64,000 nt of DNA from Devosia chinhatensis (GTDB lineage: Bacteria; Pseudomonadota; Alphaproteobacteria; Rhizobiales; Devosiaceae): NCBI RefSeq assembly GCF_000969445.1, contig NZ_JZEY01000061.1, positions 793,501 through 857,500 of the forward strand, read 5' to 3'. How positions within the stretch are numbered: position 1 is the stretch's first letter; each line of letters opens with the position of its first letter. The position numbers and the translations under genes were made by a program. Below are positions 37,233 to 47,552 of the stretch, piece by piece. The notes beneath the pieces were generated by a model that was not told the origin of the DNA, ran no database searches, and saw nothing but the letters and a program-made list of their open reading frames with translations.

Positions 37233-37301
37233 CTACGCAGCGAAATCTCTCCAGTGGAGAGATTTCAGGGGCGAAGGCCGTGAGAGCTACGCTTGAATGG
37301 C
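37233..37301. repeat. Two-hairpin repeat, copy B
   Basis: Hairpin 1 is identical to that of copy A (37243-37265). Hairpin 2 (37277-37301) keeps the GA/GA loop but has GCCGT/ATGGC and GAGC/GCTT stems, where the changes preserve pairing as G-U wobbles. Confidence 0.8.
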
Positions 37302-37308
37302 GGGATAG

Positions 37309-37363
37309 TCCCGCAGGGCAGATCTCTCCAGTGGAGCGCTTAAAGGGCGAAGGCCATGAGACT
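37309..37363. repeat. Two-hairpin repeat, copy C (truncated)
   Basis: The prefix and an imperfect hairpin 1 (GATCTCTCCAGTGGAGCGC) are present. Hairpin 2 begins GGCCATGAGA and then breaks off into copy D. Confidence 0.6.
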
Positions 37364-37370
37364 GCGCGGC

Positions 37371-37443
37371 GTCACCGAAGGTCAAGCAACGCCAGTGGCG
37401 CTGAGCAAGCCAAAGCAGGCCACAAAAGCTACGCCTGAGTGGC
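37371..37443. repeat. Two-hairpin repeat, copy D (diverged)
   Basis: Hairpin 1 uses the arms ACGCCA/TGGCG(C). Hairpin 2 (37419-37443) has GCCAC/GTGGC, a compensatory pair change relative to GCCAT/ATGGC, with an AA/GA internal loop and loop TAC. The covariation supports selection on structure. Confidence 0.6.
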
Positions 37444-37518
37444 CGCTCGACTGGCAGCAACGCCCCGCAAATGCCGGCCTCCCCCTGCTTCGCACCTGCC
37501 CCGGCAATCCCCAACAAA

Positions 37519-37546
37519 AAAGCCCCGGCGTTTCCACCGGGGCTTT
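37519..37546 (-). terminator. Intrinsic terminator after dnaK
   Basis: Perfect 10-bp stem AAAGCCCCGG/CCGGGGCTTT with an 8-nt loop. On the minus strand it is followed by a run of T residues, and it lies 22 bp after the dnaK stop. Confidence 0.9.
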
Positions 37547-37567
37547 CATCTGTTTCAGACAAAAGGC

Positions 37568-39472
<1,905 letters not shown>

Positions 39473-39589
39473 TTAACTAGCCTCTCTTTCAGCGAACCCG
39501 CGGCGAAGCCCTGGAAAGCAGCTTCGTGCCCCTCTCGGGTCGGGTCCCTCGTAGGTTTGGAAATCGCCCGTTGCCGGGCCTCGGGGCGT

Positions 39590-39618
39590 ATATAGGGGGG
39601 TGCGGGAAGGGCTTCAAG
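39590..39618 (-). promoter_or_regulatory. Sigma-32 (RpoH) promoter for dnaK
   Basis: On the minus strand CTTGAA is followed after 16 bp by CCTATAT, close to alphaproteobacterial RpoH promoters. The identical spacing is found before grpE (43384-43412). The predicted 5' untranslated region is about 110 nt. Confidence 0.75.
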
Positions 39619-39686
39619 CGCGTCGGCGAGGAGATTTTCCGGTGCCGCGAGAGGAAATGCCGCCCGGCGCACCGGGCGGCTCGGGA

Positions 39687-40019
39687 TCAGTCGTTGATCG
39701 TGTAGCTGCTCAGCGTACAGATATCGATGCTCGGCTCGATCAGCTCGGCGCCATTATCCATGACGAACTTGAAGTCATAAAGACACTGGTCCGAACCATC
39801 GCCGATCGTGGCGGTGGCCTCGTGGCCGGCAGACAGCACGCCGGTATCGCCCAGGAGGTCCTCGCCCCAGCTGTTTTCACTGCTGGGCGTGGTGTAGAAA
39901 TAATGCAGGTCATAGGAGCTGTTGTTGATGACCGTGAATTCCACGGTCTGTGCCGCGGCGGGCAGGATGCCGGCCACGAGCACAAGGGCGGCCAGGCCAC
40001 CCGCAAGGATCGTTTTCAT
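39687..40019 (-). CDS. Small secreted protein with conserved FTVxN..YxTPS..W core
   Basis: 110 residues. A clear Sec signal peptide (MKTILAGGLAALVLVAGILPAAAQ, cleavage after residue 23 or so) precedes a short beta-rich domain. The domain has VEFTVINNSSYDLHYFY, SSENSWGEDLLG and two cysteines (DQCLYDFKF and DICTLSS) that could form a disulfide. It resembles a widespread, uncharacterised periplasmic family in alphaproteobacteria. The ATG at 40019 is chosen because it starts the signal peptide. Divergent from pabBC. Confidence 0.72.
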   Translation of the reverse strand: MKTILAGGLAALVLVAGILPAAAQTVEFTVINNSSYDLHYFYTTPSSENSWGEDLLGDTGVLSAGHEATATIGDGSDQCLYDFKFVMDNGAELIEPSIDICTLSSYTIND

Positions 40020-40209
40020 GATGATTACCCTCAAGCCGGTGCACGCGCACCAGCGCCTCATATCTGCCATTTGCCGCGAACGCCGCCAACTGGATTTTCG
40101 CATCATCGTTGATGGCGCGATGCGCCTGACCTTTTGCGGTGATCAGCAGCCCATCCGTGCTCCCGAATCACCTCTTTCCAACCCTGCCCGCAGCGCCTAG
40201 AAGCACGCT

Positions 40210-42000
40210 ATGCGCGCGCCCGGCACCGTTCTCCTGCACGACAATCTCGACCCCTCCGGGCAGAGCCTGCTCTTTGCCGAGCCGCGGGAAATCCTTGTCG
40301 CGTACGATGCCGCTGCGGCCCGCGCCGCGCTCGCGCGGCTCGCCGAAGCCGGCGCCGAGGGGTTCTGGGCCGCCGGCTATTTTGCCTATGAGCTCGGCTT
40401 TCTCTTCGAAGAGCGCTTGAGCCCACTGCTGCCGGTGCAAAGCGACACCCCCCTTCTCTGGTTCGGGCTTTACGACGCGCCAAGGCGCCCTGACGCCGCC
40501 GCCATCGATGCGCTCTTGGCCGAGGCCGGGCCTGCCACGCTCCACGATCTTAGCCCCCGCCTCGACCGCGATGCCTATGCTGGGGCTTTTGCCGATGTGC
40601 AGGCGCTCATTGCCTCCGGAGACACCTATCAGGTCAATCTGACCATGAAGGCCGATTTCCGTCTCGAGGGCGATCCGCTGGGGCTCTACCGCATCCTCGC
40701 GCAAAGCCAGAAAACCGCCTATGGCGCCTATATCGATGCCGGCGATCACCGCGTTCTCTCCCGCTCGCCCGAACTCTTCGTCTCGGGCACCGGCCCGGTT
40801 CTGCGCGCCCGGCCCATGAAGGGCACGCGCCGGCGCGGCCTCACCCTTGCCGATGACGAGGCCGGCCGGGCCGCGCTTGCCGCCGACGAGAAGAACCGCG
40901 CCGAAAACCTGATGATCGTCGATCTGCTGCGCAACGATCTCGGCCGCATCGCCGAAATCGGCTCCGTGCGCGTCACCGATCTCTTTACCGTCGAGACCTA
41001 TCGCAGCCTTCACACCATGACCTCGGGTATCGAGGCGCGGCGTCGCCCCGGCATCGGCATTCTCGACGTGCTCGACAATCTCTTTCCCTGCGGCTCCATC
41101 ACCGGCGCGCCCAAGCTGCGCGCCATGGAGATCATCGCCGCGGTCGAAGCCGGCCCGCGCGGCCTTTACACCGGCTCCATCGGCTATATCGCCCCCAACG
41201 GCGATTTCAGCTTCAACGTCGCCATCCGCACCGCCATCATCGACAGCGCCGGGCGCGGCGAGATCGGCATGGGTGGCGGCATCGTCGCCGATTCCACCGC
41301 CGATGCCGAATATGACGAGGCCCTGCTCAAATTGCGCTTCCTCTCCGATCCCGCCCCGCCGGTCACCCTGATCGAGACGCTGAAATGGACCCCCGAGGGC
41401 GGCTACTGGCTCCTCGAGCGCCATCTCGACCGGCTCCTGGCCTCCTCTGCCTATTTCGACCTGGCAACGACCCGCGCGGCAATTAAGACCCATCTGGCCG
41501 ATGCTGCTCGTGACTGGACCGGCCCCATGCGGGTGCGCCTCACTTTGGGCGAGTCCGGCCTGGAGCACACGGCGACGCCTCTGCCGCCCAGCCCGGAAAA
41601 GTTCCGCTTCGCCATCGCGCCCGACCCGCTCGATTCCGGCTCGCTCTGGCTTGCCCACAAGACCACCAACCGCGCCTTCTACGACCAGCCGCGCCAGCGC
41701 GCCCATGACCTTTACGGTCTCGACGAAGTCGTGTTCTGTAACGAGCGCGGTGAGGTGACCGAGGGCAGCTTCACCACGCTCTTCATCGGCAGCGCTGGCC
41801 GGCTTCTCACCCCGCCGCTCGCCGCCGGCCTCCTGCCGGGCACGCTCCGGGCCGAGCTCATCGCCAGTGGCGAGGCCCTGGAAAGCCGCCTCACCCTTGC
41901 CGACCTCGCCCAAGCCGAGGCAATCTGGCTGGGCAATTCCGTACGCGGCCTCGTTCGGGCCGAATGGGTAAGGACAGACCATGATCGAGATCCGGCCTGA
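40210..42000 (+). CDS. pabB: Fused aminodeoxychorismate synthase component I / aminodeoxychorismate lyase
   Basis: 596-residue two-domain protein for p-aminobenzoate, hence folate, synthesis. The N-terminal PabB part (about 1-375) has SGDTYQVNLTMK, ARPMKGTRRRG, EKNRAENLMIVDLLRNDLGRI and the terminal GGGIVADS. The C-terminal part (about 385-596) is a PLP-dependent PabC-type aminotransferase IV fold with EVVFCNERGEVTEGSFTTLF and LLPGTLRAEL. The fusion lets chorismate become p-aminobenzoate in one chain, with a PabA glutaminase encoded elsewhere. It overlaps the next gene by 20 bp. Confidence 0.93.
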   Translation: MRAPGTVLLHDNLDPSGQSLLFAEPREILVAYDAAAARAALARLAEAGAEGFWAAGYFAYELGFLFEERLSPLLPVQSDTPLLWFGLYDAPRRPDAAAIDALLAEAGPATLHDLSPRLDRDAYAGAFADVQALIASGDTYQVNLTMKADFRLEGDPLGLYRILAQSQKTAYGAYIDAGDHRVLSRSPELFVSGTGPVLRARPMKGTRRRGLTLADDEAGRAALAADEKNRAENLMIVDLLRNDLGRIAEIGSVRVTDLFTVETYRSLHTMTSGIEARRRPGIGILDVLDNLFPCGSITGAPKLRAMEIIAAVEAGPRGLYTGSIGYIAPNGDFSFNVAIRTAIIDSAGRGEIGMGGGIVADSTADAEYDEALLKLRFLSDPAPPVTLIETLKWTPEGGYWLLERHLDRLLASSAYFDLATTRAAIKTHLADAARDWTGPMRVRLTLGESGLEHTATPLPPSPEKFRFAIAPDPLDSGSLWLAHKTTNRAFYDQPRQRAHDLYGLDEVVFCNERGEVTEGSFTTLFIGSAGRLLTPPLAAGLLPGTLRAELIASGEALESRLTLADLAQAEAIWLGNSVRGLVRAEWVRTDHDRDPA

Positions 42001-42613
42001 CGACGTGCTTCTTGTCGTCGACGTGCAATATGATTTCCTGCCCGGCGGCAATCTCGCCGTGGCCGGCGGCGACGAGATCGTGCCGCTGATCAACCAGCTG
42101 GCGCGGCGCTTCACCCATGTGGTGCTGACCCAGGACTGGCATCCCTCCGATCACGTCTCGTTTGCCAGCCAGCATCCCGGCAAAGCCCCCTTCGACACCA
42201 TCGACCTCGATTACGGCACCCAGGTCCTCTGGCCCGACCATTGCGTGTGGAACAGTCATGGCGCCGAAATCTCTGCCGATCTCGACATCCCCCATGCCCA
42301 GCTCGTCATCCGCAAGGGCTATAATCGCGCCATCGATTCCTATTCCGGTTTCCAGGAAGCCGACCGGCAGACGCTGACCGGGCTTGCCGGCTATCTGGGC
42401 GAGCGCGATCTCGGCCGGATTTTCGTCGTGGGCCTCGCCACCGATTTCTGCGTCGCCTGGACGGCCCTGGACGGCGCCGCCGGCGGCTTCGACGTCACGG
42501 TGATCGAGGATGCGACCCGCGCCATCGATTCCGACGGCTCGCTGGCCCGGGCCTGGGCCGATATGGAAGAGGCTGGCATAGAGCGCATCCAGAGCCGGGA
42601 AATATTGGGCTAG
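41981..42613 (+). CDS. pncA: Nicotinamidase / pyrazinamidase
   Basis: Hydrolyses nicotinamide to nicotinate for NAD salvage; 210 residues. The catalytic triad is D14 (VVDVQYDF), K112 (IRKGYN) and C157 (ATDFCVAW). Metal ligands D52, H54 and H58 are in TQDWHPSDHVSF. It overlaps the 3' end of pabBC, so the two are co-transcribed. A two-hairpin repeat follows it. Confidence 0.93.
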   Translation: MIEIRPDDVLLVVDVQYDFLPGGNLAVAGGDEIVPLINQLARRFTHVVLTQDWHPSDHVSFASQHPGKAPFDTIDLDYGTQVLWPDHCVWNSHGAEISADLDIPHAQLVIRKGYNRAIDSYSGFQEADRQTLTGLAGYLGERDLGRIFVVGLATDFCVAWTALDGAAGGFDVTVIEDATRAIDSDGSLARAWADMEEAGIERIQSREILG

Positions 42614-42621
42614 CTCGCGTG

Positions 42622-42692
42622 CCGCAGGCTAAATCGCTCCATTGGAACGATTTTTAGCGAGAAACGCCATGAGAGCTATGCTCGAATGGCGG
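42622..42692. repeat. Two-hairpin repeat, copy E (pncA-grpE)
   Basis: Hairpin 1 is AAATCGCTCCA (42631-42641) with TGGAACGATTT (42643-42653), with one mismatch. Hairpin 2 (42666-42690) is identical to that of copy A, including the GA/GA internal loop. It lies between convergent genes. Confidence 0.78.
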
Positions 42693-42744
42693 GGCAATAG
42701 AAAAGGGCGCCTGCCGGCGCCCCTTCAAACCCGTTGCTAGGCGC

Positions 42745-43344
42745 TCACGCGCTCTTGTCGACGCCGTCGTCACCGGCCTCGGGAGCCGGCGCAGCGCTGG
42801 CGCTGCCGCCCTTGGCGACGCCCACCATGGCCGGGCGCAGCACGCGCTCGCCGATGGCAAAGCCTTCCTGCACCACCTGCACCACCGTGCCCTCGGGAAC
42901 CTCGGGGTTCGGCACTTCGAACATGGCCTGGTGCTTGTGCGGATCGAATTTCTGCCCGGCTGCCTCGATGCGCTTGACGCCATGCTTGGCGAGCAGGCGC
43001 TGGGTTTCCCGTTCGGCCAGCTCGATGCCCTCGATCAGGCTCTTGAGCGTGCCTTCGGCGGTCTCGCGCGTTTCCGCAGGAATGACCACCAGCGCCCGGC
43101 TCAGTGCGTCCGTGGCGCTCAGCATGTCGCGGGCAAAGCCGGCAATCGCATAGGAGCGCGTATCGCTGACGTCCCGCTCGGTGCGCTTGCGCAGGTTTTC
43201 CATCTCCGCGACCGTGCGCAGCAGCTTGTCCTTGAGCTCGGCATTTTCGGCCGCAAGGGCCTCGACCGGATCGACCTCTGGCGTTTCGGTGACCGGCACT
43301 TCGATTTCCGGCATGTCGCCCTGGGCGGCGTTTTCGTCGCTCAT
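42745..43344 (-). CDS. grpE: GrpE, nucleotide-exchange factor for DnaK
   Basis: 199 residues. The long N-terminal coiled coil (about 30-90, [30 protein letters not shown]) is followed by the compact beta domain with [25 protein letters not shown] sequence. An Ala-rich tail follows. A sigma-32-type promoter lies about 40 bp upstream. hrcA lies upstream on the same strand, the usual hrcA-grpE order. Confidence 0.97.
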   Translation of the reverse strand: MSDENAAQGDMPEIEVPVTETPEVDPVEALAAENAELKDKLLRTVAEMENLRKRTERDVSDTRSYAIAGFARDMLSATDALSRALVVIPAETRETAEGTLKSLIEGIELAERETQRLLAKHGVKRIEAAGQKFDPHKHQAMFEVPNPEVPEGTVVQVVQEGFAIGERVLRPAMVGVAKGGSASAAPAPEAGDDGVDKSA

Positions 43345-43383
43345 GTCGTCTTCTTCCGTGAAAGGTGAACTCTGTTGCCTGCC

Positions 43384-43412
43384 ATATCGGCCAAGGCGGG
43401 GCTCAATTCAAG
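43384..43412 (-). promoter_or_regulatory. Sigma-32 (RpoH) promoter for grpE
   Basis: On the minus strand CTTGAA is followed after 16 bp by CCGATAT, with the same spacing as the dnaK promoter. The -10 element ends about 40 bp before the grpE start. Confidence 0.65.
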
Positions 43413-43488
43413 CGTATCGCCGCGCGGAATGCAAAATTGCTCTCGGCACCAGGGTCATGCAAGCATCATCTGGTCACGCATAAGGCCG

Positions 43489-44565
43489 TCAGCGCTTGCG
43501 CGCCATCATCGCCGAGATGACGTTGGCGGTGTAGTCGACCACCGGCACGATGCGCGCGTAATTGAGCCGGGTCGGCCCGATCACCCCCAATACGCCCACG
43601 ATCCGGTCATTGGCGTCCTTGTAGGGGCTGAGGATGACCGATGAGCCCGAAAGCGAGAACAGCTTGTTTTCCGAGCCGATGAAGATGCGCACGCCCTGCG
43701 CCCGCTCGGCATCGCCCAGCAGGTCGAGGAGCCCGTCCTTGCTTTCCAGCGCGTCGAACAATTGACGCATGCGCATCAGCTCGTCGCTGGCCATGGCGTC
43801 GTTGATGAGGTTGGCTCGTCCCCGTACGATGACGGTGGGCGCGCCATTGCCCTTCGGATCGGTGAGCGTGGCGATGCCGGCATCCACCAGGCGCTGTGTC
43901 AGCTCGTCCAGTTCGGCGCGCTGCTCGGCCCGGCGGTCGTTGAGCGCCTTGCGCGCTTCCGAAAGCGTCCGCCCCACCACGTAATGGGCCAGGTAATTGC
44001 CGGCCTGGCTGAGGGCGCTGGCAGTCAGGCCCGGGGGCAGGTCGAGAATGCGGTTTTCCACCTGCCCGTCCTCGCCAACCAGGATCGCCATGGCCCTGGC
44101 GGCATCGAGCCGCACGAATTCGATATGCTTGAGCACCATGTCGGCCTTGGCCGCGATGACCACCCCGGCGCCCTGGCTGAGGCCGGACAGCAGCGAAGAT
44201 GCCTCGGTCAGGAAATCCTCGACCTTGCCCTGGCCGGCGCTGCCCTCGATATGGCGGGAAATCTGGCTGCGCTCGCTTTCGTCCACCGCGCCCACTTCGA
44301 GCATGGCGTCGACGAAAAAGCGCAGGCCCTGCTGGGTCGGCGCGCGTCCTGCCGAAGTATGGGGCGCCGCGATCAGGCCCAGGTCCTCGAGGTCGGCCAT
44401 GACATTGCGCACCGATGCGGGCGACAGCTCCACCTGCAGCAGCCGGCTGAGATCGCGCGATCCCACCGGCAGCCCGGTATCGAGATAGCGCTCCACCAGC
44501 CGCCGAAAGATGTCCTGGCTGCGGGAATTGAGCACCGAGAGAAAGTCTTCTGCAGGTCTGGTCAT
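43489..44565 (-). CDS. hrcA: Heat-inducible transcription repressor HrcA
   Basis: Represses heat-shock operons by binding CIRCE elements; 358 residues. The N-terminal winged helix spans about 10-80 (RDLSRLLQVELSPASVRNVMADLEDLGLI-type). The C-terminal GAF-like and dimerisation regions include IVGVLGVIGPTRLNYARIVPVVDYTA. No CIRCE palindrome (TTAGCACTC-N9-GAGTGCTAA) was found in this window, so its targets, probably groESL, lie elsewhere. Divergent from rph with a CtrA-type box between. Confidence 0.96.
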   Translation of the reverse strand: MTRPAEDFLSVLNSRSQDIFRRLVERYLDTGLPVGSRDLSRLLQVELSPASVRNVMADLEDLGLIAAPHTSAGRAPTQQGLRFFVDAMLEVGAVDESERSQISRHIEGSAGQGKVEDFLTEASSLLSGLSQGAGVVIAAKADMVLKHIEFVRLDAARAMAILVGEDGQVENRILDLPPGLTASALSQAGNYLAHYVVGRTLSEARKALNDRRAEQRAELDELTQRLVDAGIATLTDPKGNGAPTVIVRGRANLINDAMASDELMRMRQLFDALESKDGLLDLLGDAERAQGVRIFIGSENKLFSLSGSSVILSPYKDANDRIVGVLGVIGPTRLNYARIVPVVDYTANVISAMMARKR

Positions 44566-44667
44566 CTGGGTTTGACTAAAATCGTCCGCTTTAACCTTGG
44601 CCCTTCATTTAAGCCCTTCCTCCCCAGCCGCCAAGCGCCGGGCGCTTGTGGGCGGGTCCGATGAGGG

Positions 44668-44683
44668 TTAAGACGCGGTTAAC
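44668..44683 (+). promoter_or_regulatory. CtrA-type binding site between hrcA and rph
   Basis: TTAAGACGCGGTTAAC fits TTAA-N7-TTAAC exactly and lies 22 bp before the rph ATG, in the rph-hrcA divergent promoter region. Confidence 0.65.
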
Positions 44684-44705
44684 GCCACCAGAGACTGGAC
44701 CCGAT

Positions 44706-45422
44706 ATGCGCCCTTCCGGCCGTCAGCCCTCCGATATGCGGGCAGTGACCCTTGATCGAAACGTCGCCATGAAGGCCGAAGGCTCGTGCATCGTCGCCTA
44801 CGGCAATACCAGGGTCCTGTGCACCGCCTCGGTCGAGACTTCGGTTCCCGGCTGGCTGCGCGGCAAGGGCAAGGGCTGGGTCACCGCCGAATATGGCATG
44901 CTGCCCCGCGCCACCGGCTCGCGCACCCGCCGCGAGGCGACTGCCGGCAAGCAGTCCGGCCGCACCCAGGAAATCCAGCGCCTGATCGGCCGGTCCCTGC
45001 GCGCCGTGGTCGATCTCGAGGCTCTGGGCGAAGTTCAGGTCACGCTCGACTGCGACGTGCTCGAAGCCGATGGCGGCACCCGCACCGCCTCGATCACCGG
45101 CGCCTATGTGGCTCTGGCAGATGCCATCAAATGGATGGAAGAGCGCAAGCTCACCAAGGGGCAGGTGCTGCGCGACAGCGTCGCCGCCGTCTCCTGCGGC
45201 ATCTATCGCGGCACGCCCGTGCTCGATCTCGATTACCTCGAGGACGTCGAGGCCGAGACCGACGCCAATTTCGTCATGACCGGCTCGGGCAAGTTCGTGG
45301 AAATCCAGGGCACCGCCGAGGGCGCGCCCTTTTCGCGCGCGGAACTCGAAAGCCTTATGACCCTAGCCGAACAGGGCATCGGCGACCTGAGCGCCATGCA
45401 GAAGGCAGCTTTGGGCGCATGA
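44706..45422 (+). CDS. rph: Ribonuclease PH
   Basis: Phosphorolytic 3'-5' exoribonuclease that trims tRNA 3' ends; 238 residues. It begins [16 protein letters not shown], with the family's [19 protein letters not shown]. The phosphate-binding and active-site segment [19 protein letters not shown] and the later [19 protein letters not shown] follow. The hrcA-rph divergent pair and the rph-rdgB-hemW order are typical for alphaproteobacteria. Confidence 0.97.
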   Translation: MRPSGRQPSDMRAVTLDRNVAMKAEGSCIVAYGNTRVLCTASVETSVPGWLRGKGKGWVTAEYGMLPRATGSRTRREATAGKQSGRTQEIQRLIGRSLRAVVDLEALGEVQVTLDCDVLEADGGTRTASITGAYVALADAIKWMEERKLTKGQVLRDSVAAVSCGIYRGTPVLDLDYLEDVEAETDANFVMTGSGKFVEIQGTAEGAPFSRAELESLMTLAEQGIGDLSAMQKAALGA

Positions 45423-45434
45423 TGCTGTTCCGGA

Positions 45435-45570
45435 AAATGGCCCCCTCACCCGCCGGCTTCGCGGTCGACCTCTCCCCCCGGGGAGAGGCAAGTGGTGCAC
45501 GACCCGCGCGGCAGCGCCACCTTCCCCTTCGGGCGAAAGGTCTGGCCGCAGGGCCGGGTGAGGGCGCCTT
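45435..45570. repeat. Composite palindromic element between rph and rdgB
   Basis: Nested inverted repeats: outer arms CCCTCACCC (45443-45451) and GGGTGAGGG (45556-45564), and a central hairpin CCTCTCCCC/GGGGAGAGG (45469-45488). A smaller CCTT/AAGG hairpin lies further on. The CTCTCCCC-GGGGAGAG format is common between genes in many proteobacteria. It occupies most of the 208-bp gap, and no other gene is seen there. Confidence 0.7.
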
Positions 45571-45630
45571 TTCCGAACACGATTGCCCCATCTGGAACGA
45601 CATCCAGCGCGCCCTCGAGGGAGCCAGCAA

Positions 45631-46278
45631 ATGACCGTCATCCCCCGTCTGCGACCCGGCACGCGCCTTTGCATCGCCACGCACAATGCCGGCAAGCTCA
45701 CCGAATTCCGCGAGCTGTTCGCCCCCTTCGGTCTCGATCTGGTCTCGGCGGGCGAACTCGGCCTGCCCGAACCCGAGGAAACCGGCACCACCTTTGCCCA
45801 AAATGCCCGGACCAAGGCTCATGCTGCGGCCAGCGGCGCCAATATGCTGGCCTTGAGCGATGATTCGGGCCTCTGCGTCGATGCGCTGGGCGGCGATCCG
45901 GGTGTCTATACCGCCGACTGGGCCGGCGTGCCCCGCGACTTCAACCGCGCCATGAAGCGGGTGGAAGACGCGCTGCAGGCGGCCGGCGCCAATACGCCGG
46001 GCCAGCGCCGCGCCTCGTTCAACGCCACATTGTGCCTTGCCCATCCCGATGGCCGCGACGTGCTCTATGTCGGCAGGTGCGACGGCACGCTGATCTGGCC
46101 GCCGCGCGGCGAGATGGGCCATGGCTATGACCCCATGTTCATGCCCGATGGGCACGACATCACCTTCGGCGAAATGGCGGCCGAGACCAAGCATTCCTGG
46201 TCGCCGGGCCAGCAGGGCCTCTCCCACCGCGCAAGGGCTTTCGCGCAATTCGTGGAGAACCAGATCGATCATGCTTAG
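45631..46278 (+). CDS. rdgB: XTP/dITP pyrophosphatase (RdgB/HAM1)
   Basis: Removes deaminated purine triphosphates from the nucleotide pool; 215 residues. The N-terminal THNAGKLTEFREL nucleotide-binding motif and LSDDSGLCVDALGG are family signatures. GYDPMFMPDGHDITFGEM and the final LSHRARAFAQF complete the active site. The ATG at 45631 has CGAGGGAG upstream. Confidence 0.96.
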   Translation: MTVIPRLRPGTRLCIATHNAGKLTEFRELFAPFGLDLVSAGELGLPEPEETGTTFAQNARTKAHAAASGANMLALSDDSGLCVDALGGDPGVYTADWAGVPRDFNRAMKRVEDALQAAGANTPGQRRASFNATLCLAHPDGRDVLYVGRCDGTLIWPPRGEMGHGYDPMFMPDGHDITFGEMAAETKHSWSPGQQGLSHRARAFAQFVENQIDHA

Positions 46279-46300
46279 CGCTCGGTCGACATCGTCGATG

Positions 46301-46355
46301 AAAAGCTCCCCTGGAGCCTTTCAGCCCGCTGGAGCCATGAGAGCGATGCTCAAGG
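46301..46355. repeat. Two-hairpin repeat, copy F (degenerate, before hemW)
   Basis: Hairpin 1 is reduced to GCTCC/GGAGC (46305-46309 with 46313-46317). Hairpin 2 retains only the inner stem GAGC/GCTC with loop GAT (46341-46351); its left part GCCATGA is intact but the right outer arm is lost. It ends 10 bp before the hemW start codon. Confidence 0.55.
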
Positions 46356-46365
46356 GACTGAGGCC

Positions 46366-47520
46366 ATGACCAATCCCAACGATCTTTTCGGCATTTACGT
46401 CCATTGGCCCTTCTGCGCGGCCAAGTGCCCCTATTGCGACTTCAACTCCCATGTCCATCGCGGCGCCTTCGACGAGGACGCTTTCGTTGAGGGCTACAAG
46501 CGCGAAATCGCCCATATGGCCGCGCTCTCGCCCGGCCGGCTGGTGCAGTCGATCTTCTTTGGCGGAGGCACACCCTCGCTGATGAGTCCCAAGGCCGTCG
46601 GCACCATCCTCGATGCCATCGCCGAGGAATGGCAGATCGACCGCAATGCCGAGATTACGCTCGAAGCCAATCCCACTTCGGTGGAAGTGGATCGCTTCAG
46701 GGGGTTCCGTGCCGCCGGCATCAACCGCGTTTCGCTCGGCGTGCAATCGCTGCGTCCCGGCCCATTGGCCGAACTGGGTCGTCGTCACACCGTCGAAGAA
46801 GCCGTTGCCGCGGTGCGCATCGCCCAGTCGGTGTTCGACCGCTCCAGCTTCGATCTCATCTATGCCCGCCCCAAGCAGACGCTCGAGGACTGGGAAGACG
46901 AGCTCAAGGAGGCGCTGTGGCTGGCGCGCGGCCATATCAGCCTCTACCAGCTGACCATCGAGCAGGGCACGCGCTATTTCGACCTGCACCAGGCCGGCAA
47001 GCTCGCCATGCCCAACGAAGACCTGTCTGCCGATTTCTACGAACTGACCCAGGAACTGACGGCCCAGGCCGGCATGCCGGCCTATGAGATTTCCAACCAT
47101 GCCGTGCCGGGCCAGGAAAGCCGCCACAACATGCTCTACTGGCGCTATGGCGAATATGCCGGCATCGGCCCGGGGGCCCATGGGCGCCTTATGGTCAATC
47201 ACCAGCGCCATGCCACCGCCACCGAGCGCATGCCCTTCGACTGGCTCAGGCGTGTCACCGAGCAGGGCCACGGCATGGTCACCGACGACGTCCTGACCTG
47301 GGAAGAACAGGGCGACGAATATCTGGTCATGGGCCTGCGGCTCAAGGAGGGTATTTCCCCCTCCCGCTTCATGGCCATTTCTGGCCGCGGCATTGCCGAA
47401 AAGCAGATCGAGGCCCTCAAGGGCTACGGTTTCCTCGAAACCCTGCCCAACGGCAATCTGCGCGTCACCGAGAAAGGCTTCCCGGTTCTCGACGCCGTCG
47501 TGGCGGATCTCGCAGCCTGA
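46366..47520 (+). CDS. hemW: HemW (radical SAM haem chaperone)
   Basis: 384 residues. The radical SAM [4Fe-4S] cysteines are C17, C21 and C24 in CAAKCPYCDF. Family motifs SIFFGGGTPSLMSP, NPTSVEVDRF and FDLIYARPKQTLEDWEDEL follow. Once annotated as a coproporphyrinogen oxidase, HemW instead binds haem and delivers it to acceptor proteins. It ends 32 bp from the convergent lipoprotein gene. Confidence 0.95.
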   Translation: MTNPNDLFGIYVHWPFCAAKCPYCDFNSHVHRGAFDEDAFVEGYKREIAHMAALSPGRLVQSIFFGGGTPSLMSPKAVGTILDAIAEEWQIDRNAEITLEANPTSVEVDRFRGFRAAGINRVSLGVQSLRPGPLAELGRRHTVEEAVAAVRIAQSVFDRSSFDLIYARPKQTLEDWEDELKEALWLARGHISLYQLTIEQGTRYFDLHQAGKLAMPNEDLSADFYELTQELTAQAGMPAYEISNHAVPGQESRHNMLYWRYGEYAGIGPGAHGRLMVNHQRHATATERMPFDWLRRVTEQGHGMVTDDVLTWEEQGDEYLVMGLRLKEGISPSRFMAISGRGIAEKQIEALKGYGFLETLPNGNLRVTEKGFPVLDAVVADLAA

Positions 47521-47552
47521 CCTGAATCAGGAAAGTGCTATTGGTCAGGCCG

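Larger units (their letters stand above)
36999..37567. other. dnaK-dnaJ intergenic island of palindromes
   Basis: 569 bp without a convincing gene. From the dnaK end it holds an intrinsic terminator (37519-37546), then four tandem two-hairpin repeat copies (37153-37443), then a parS-like site (37128-37143), then the dnaJ leader. The terminator implies that dnaJ mostly needs its own promoter. Open frames here simply read through the repeats. Confidence 0.7.

Noticed and set aside
37064..37438. 124-codon open frame between dnaJ and dnaK
   Set aside because: It reads straight through the tandem two-hairpin repeats; the apparent amino-acid repetition (SPVER, EGHE) is a by-product of the DNA repeats, with no Shine-Dalgarno.
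37153..37443. CRISPR-like array of similar units
   Set aside because: Units are adjacent palindromic elements of unequal spacing without unique spacers; no cas genes are in the window.
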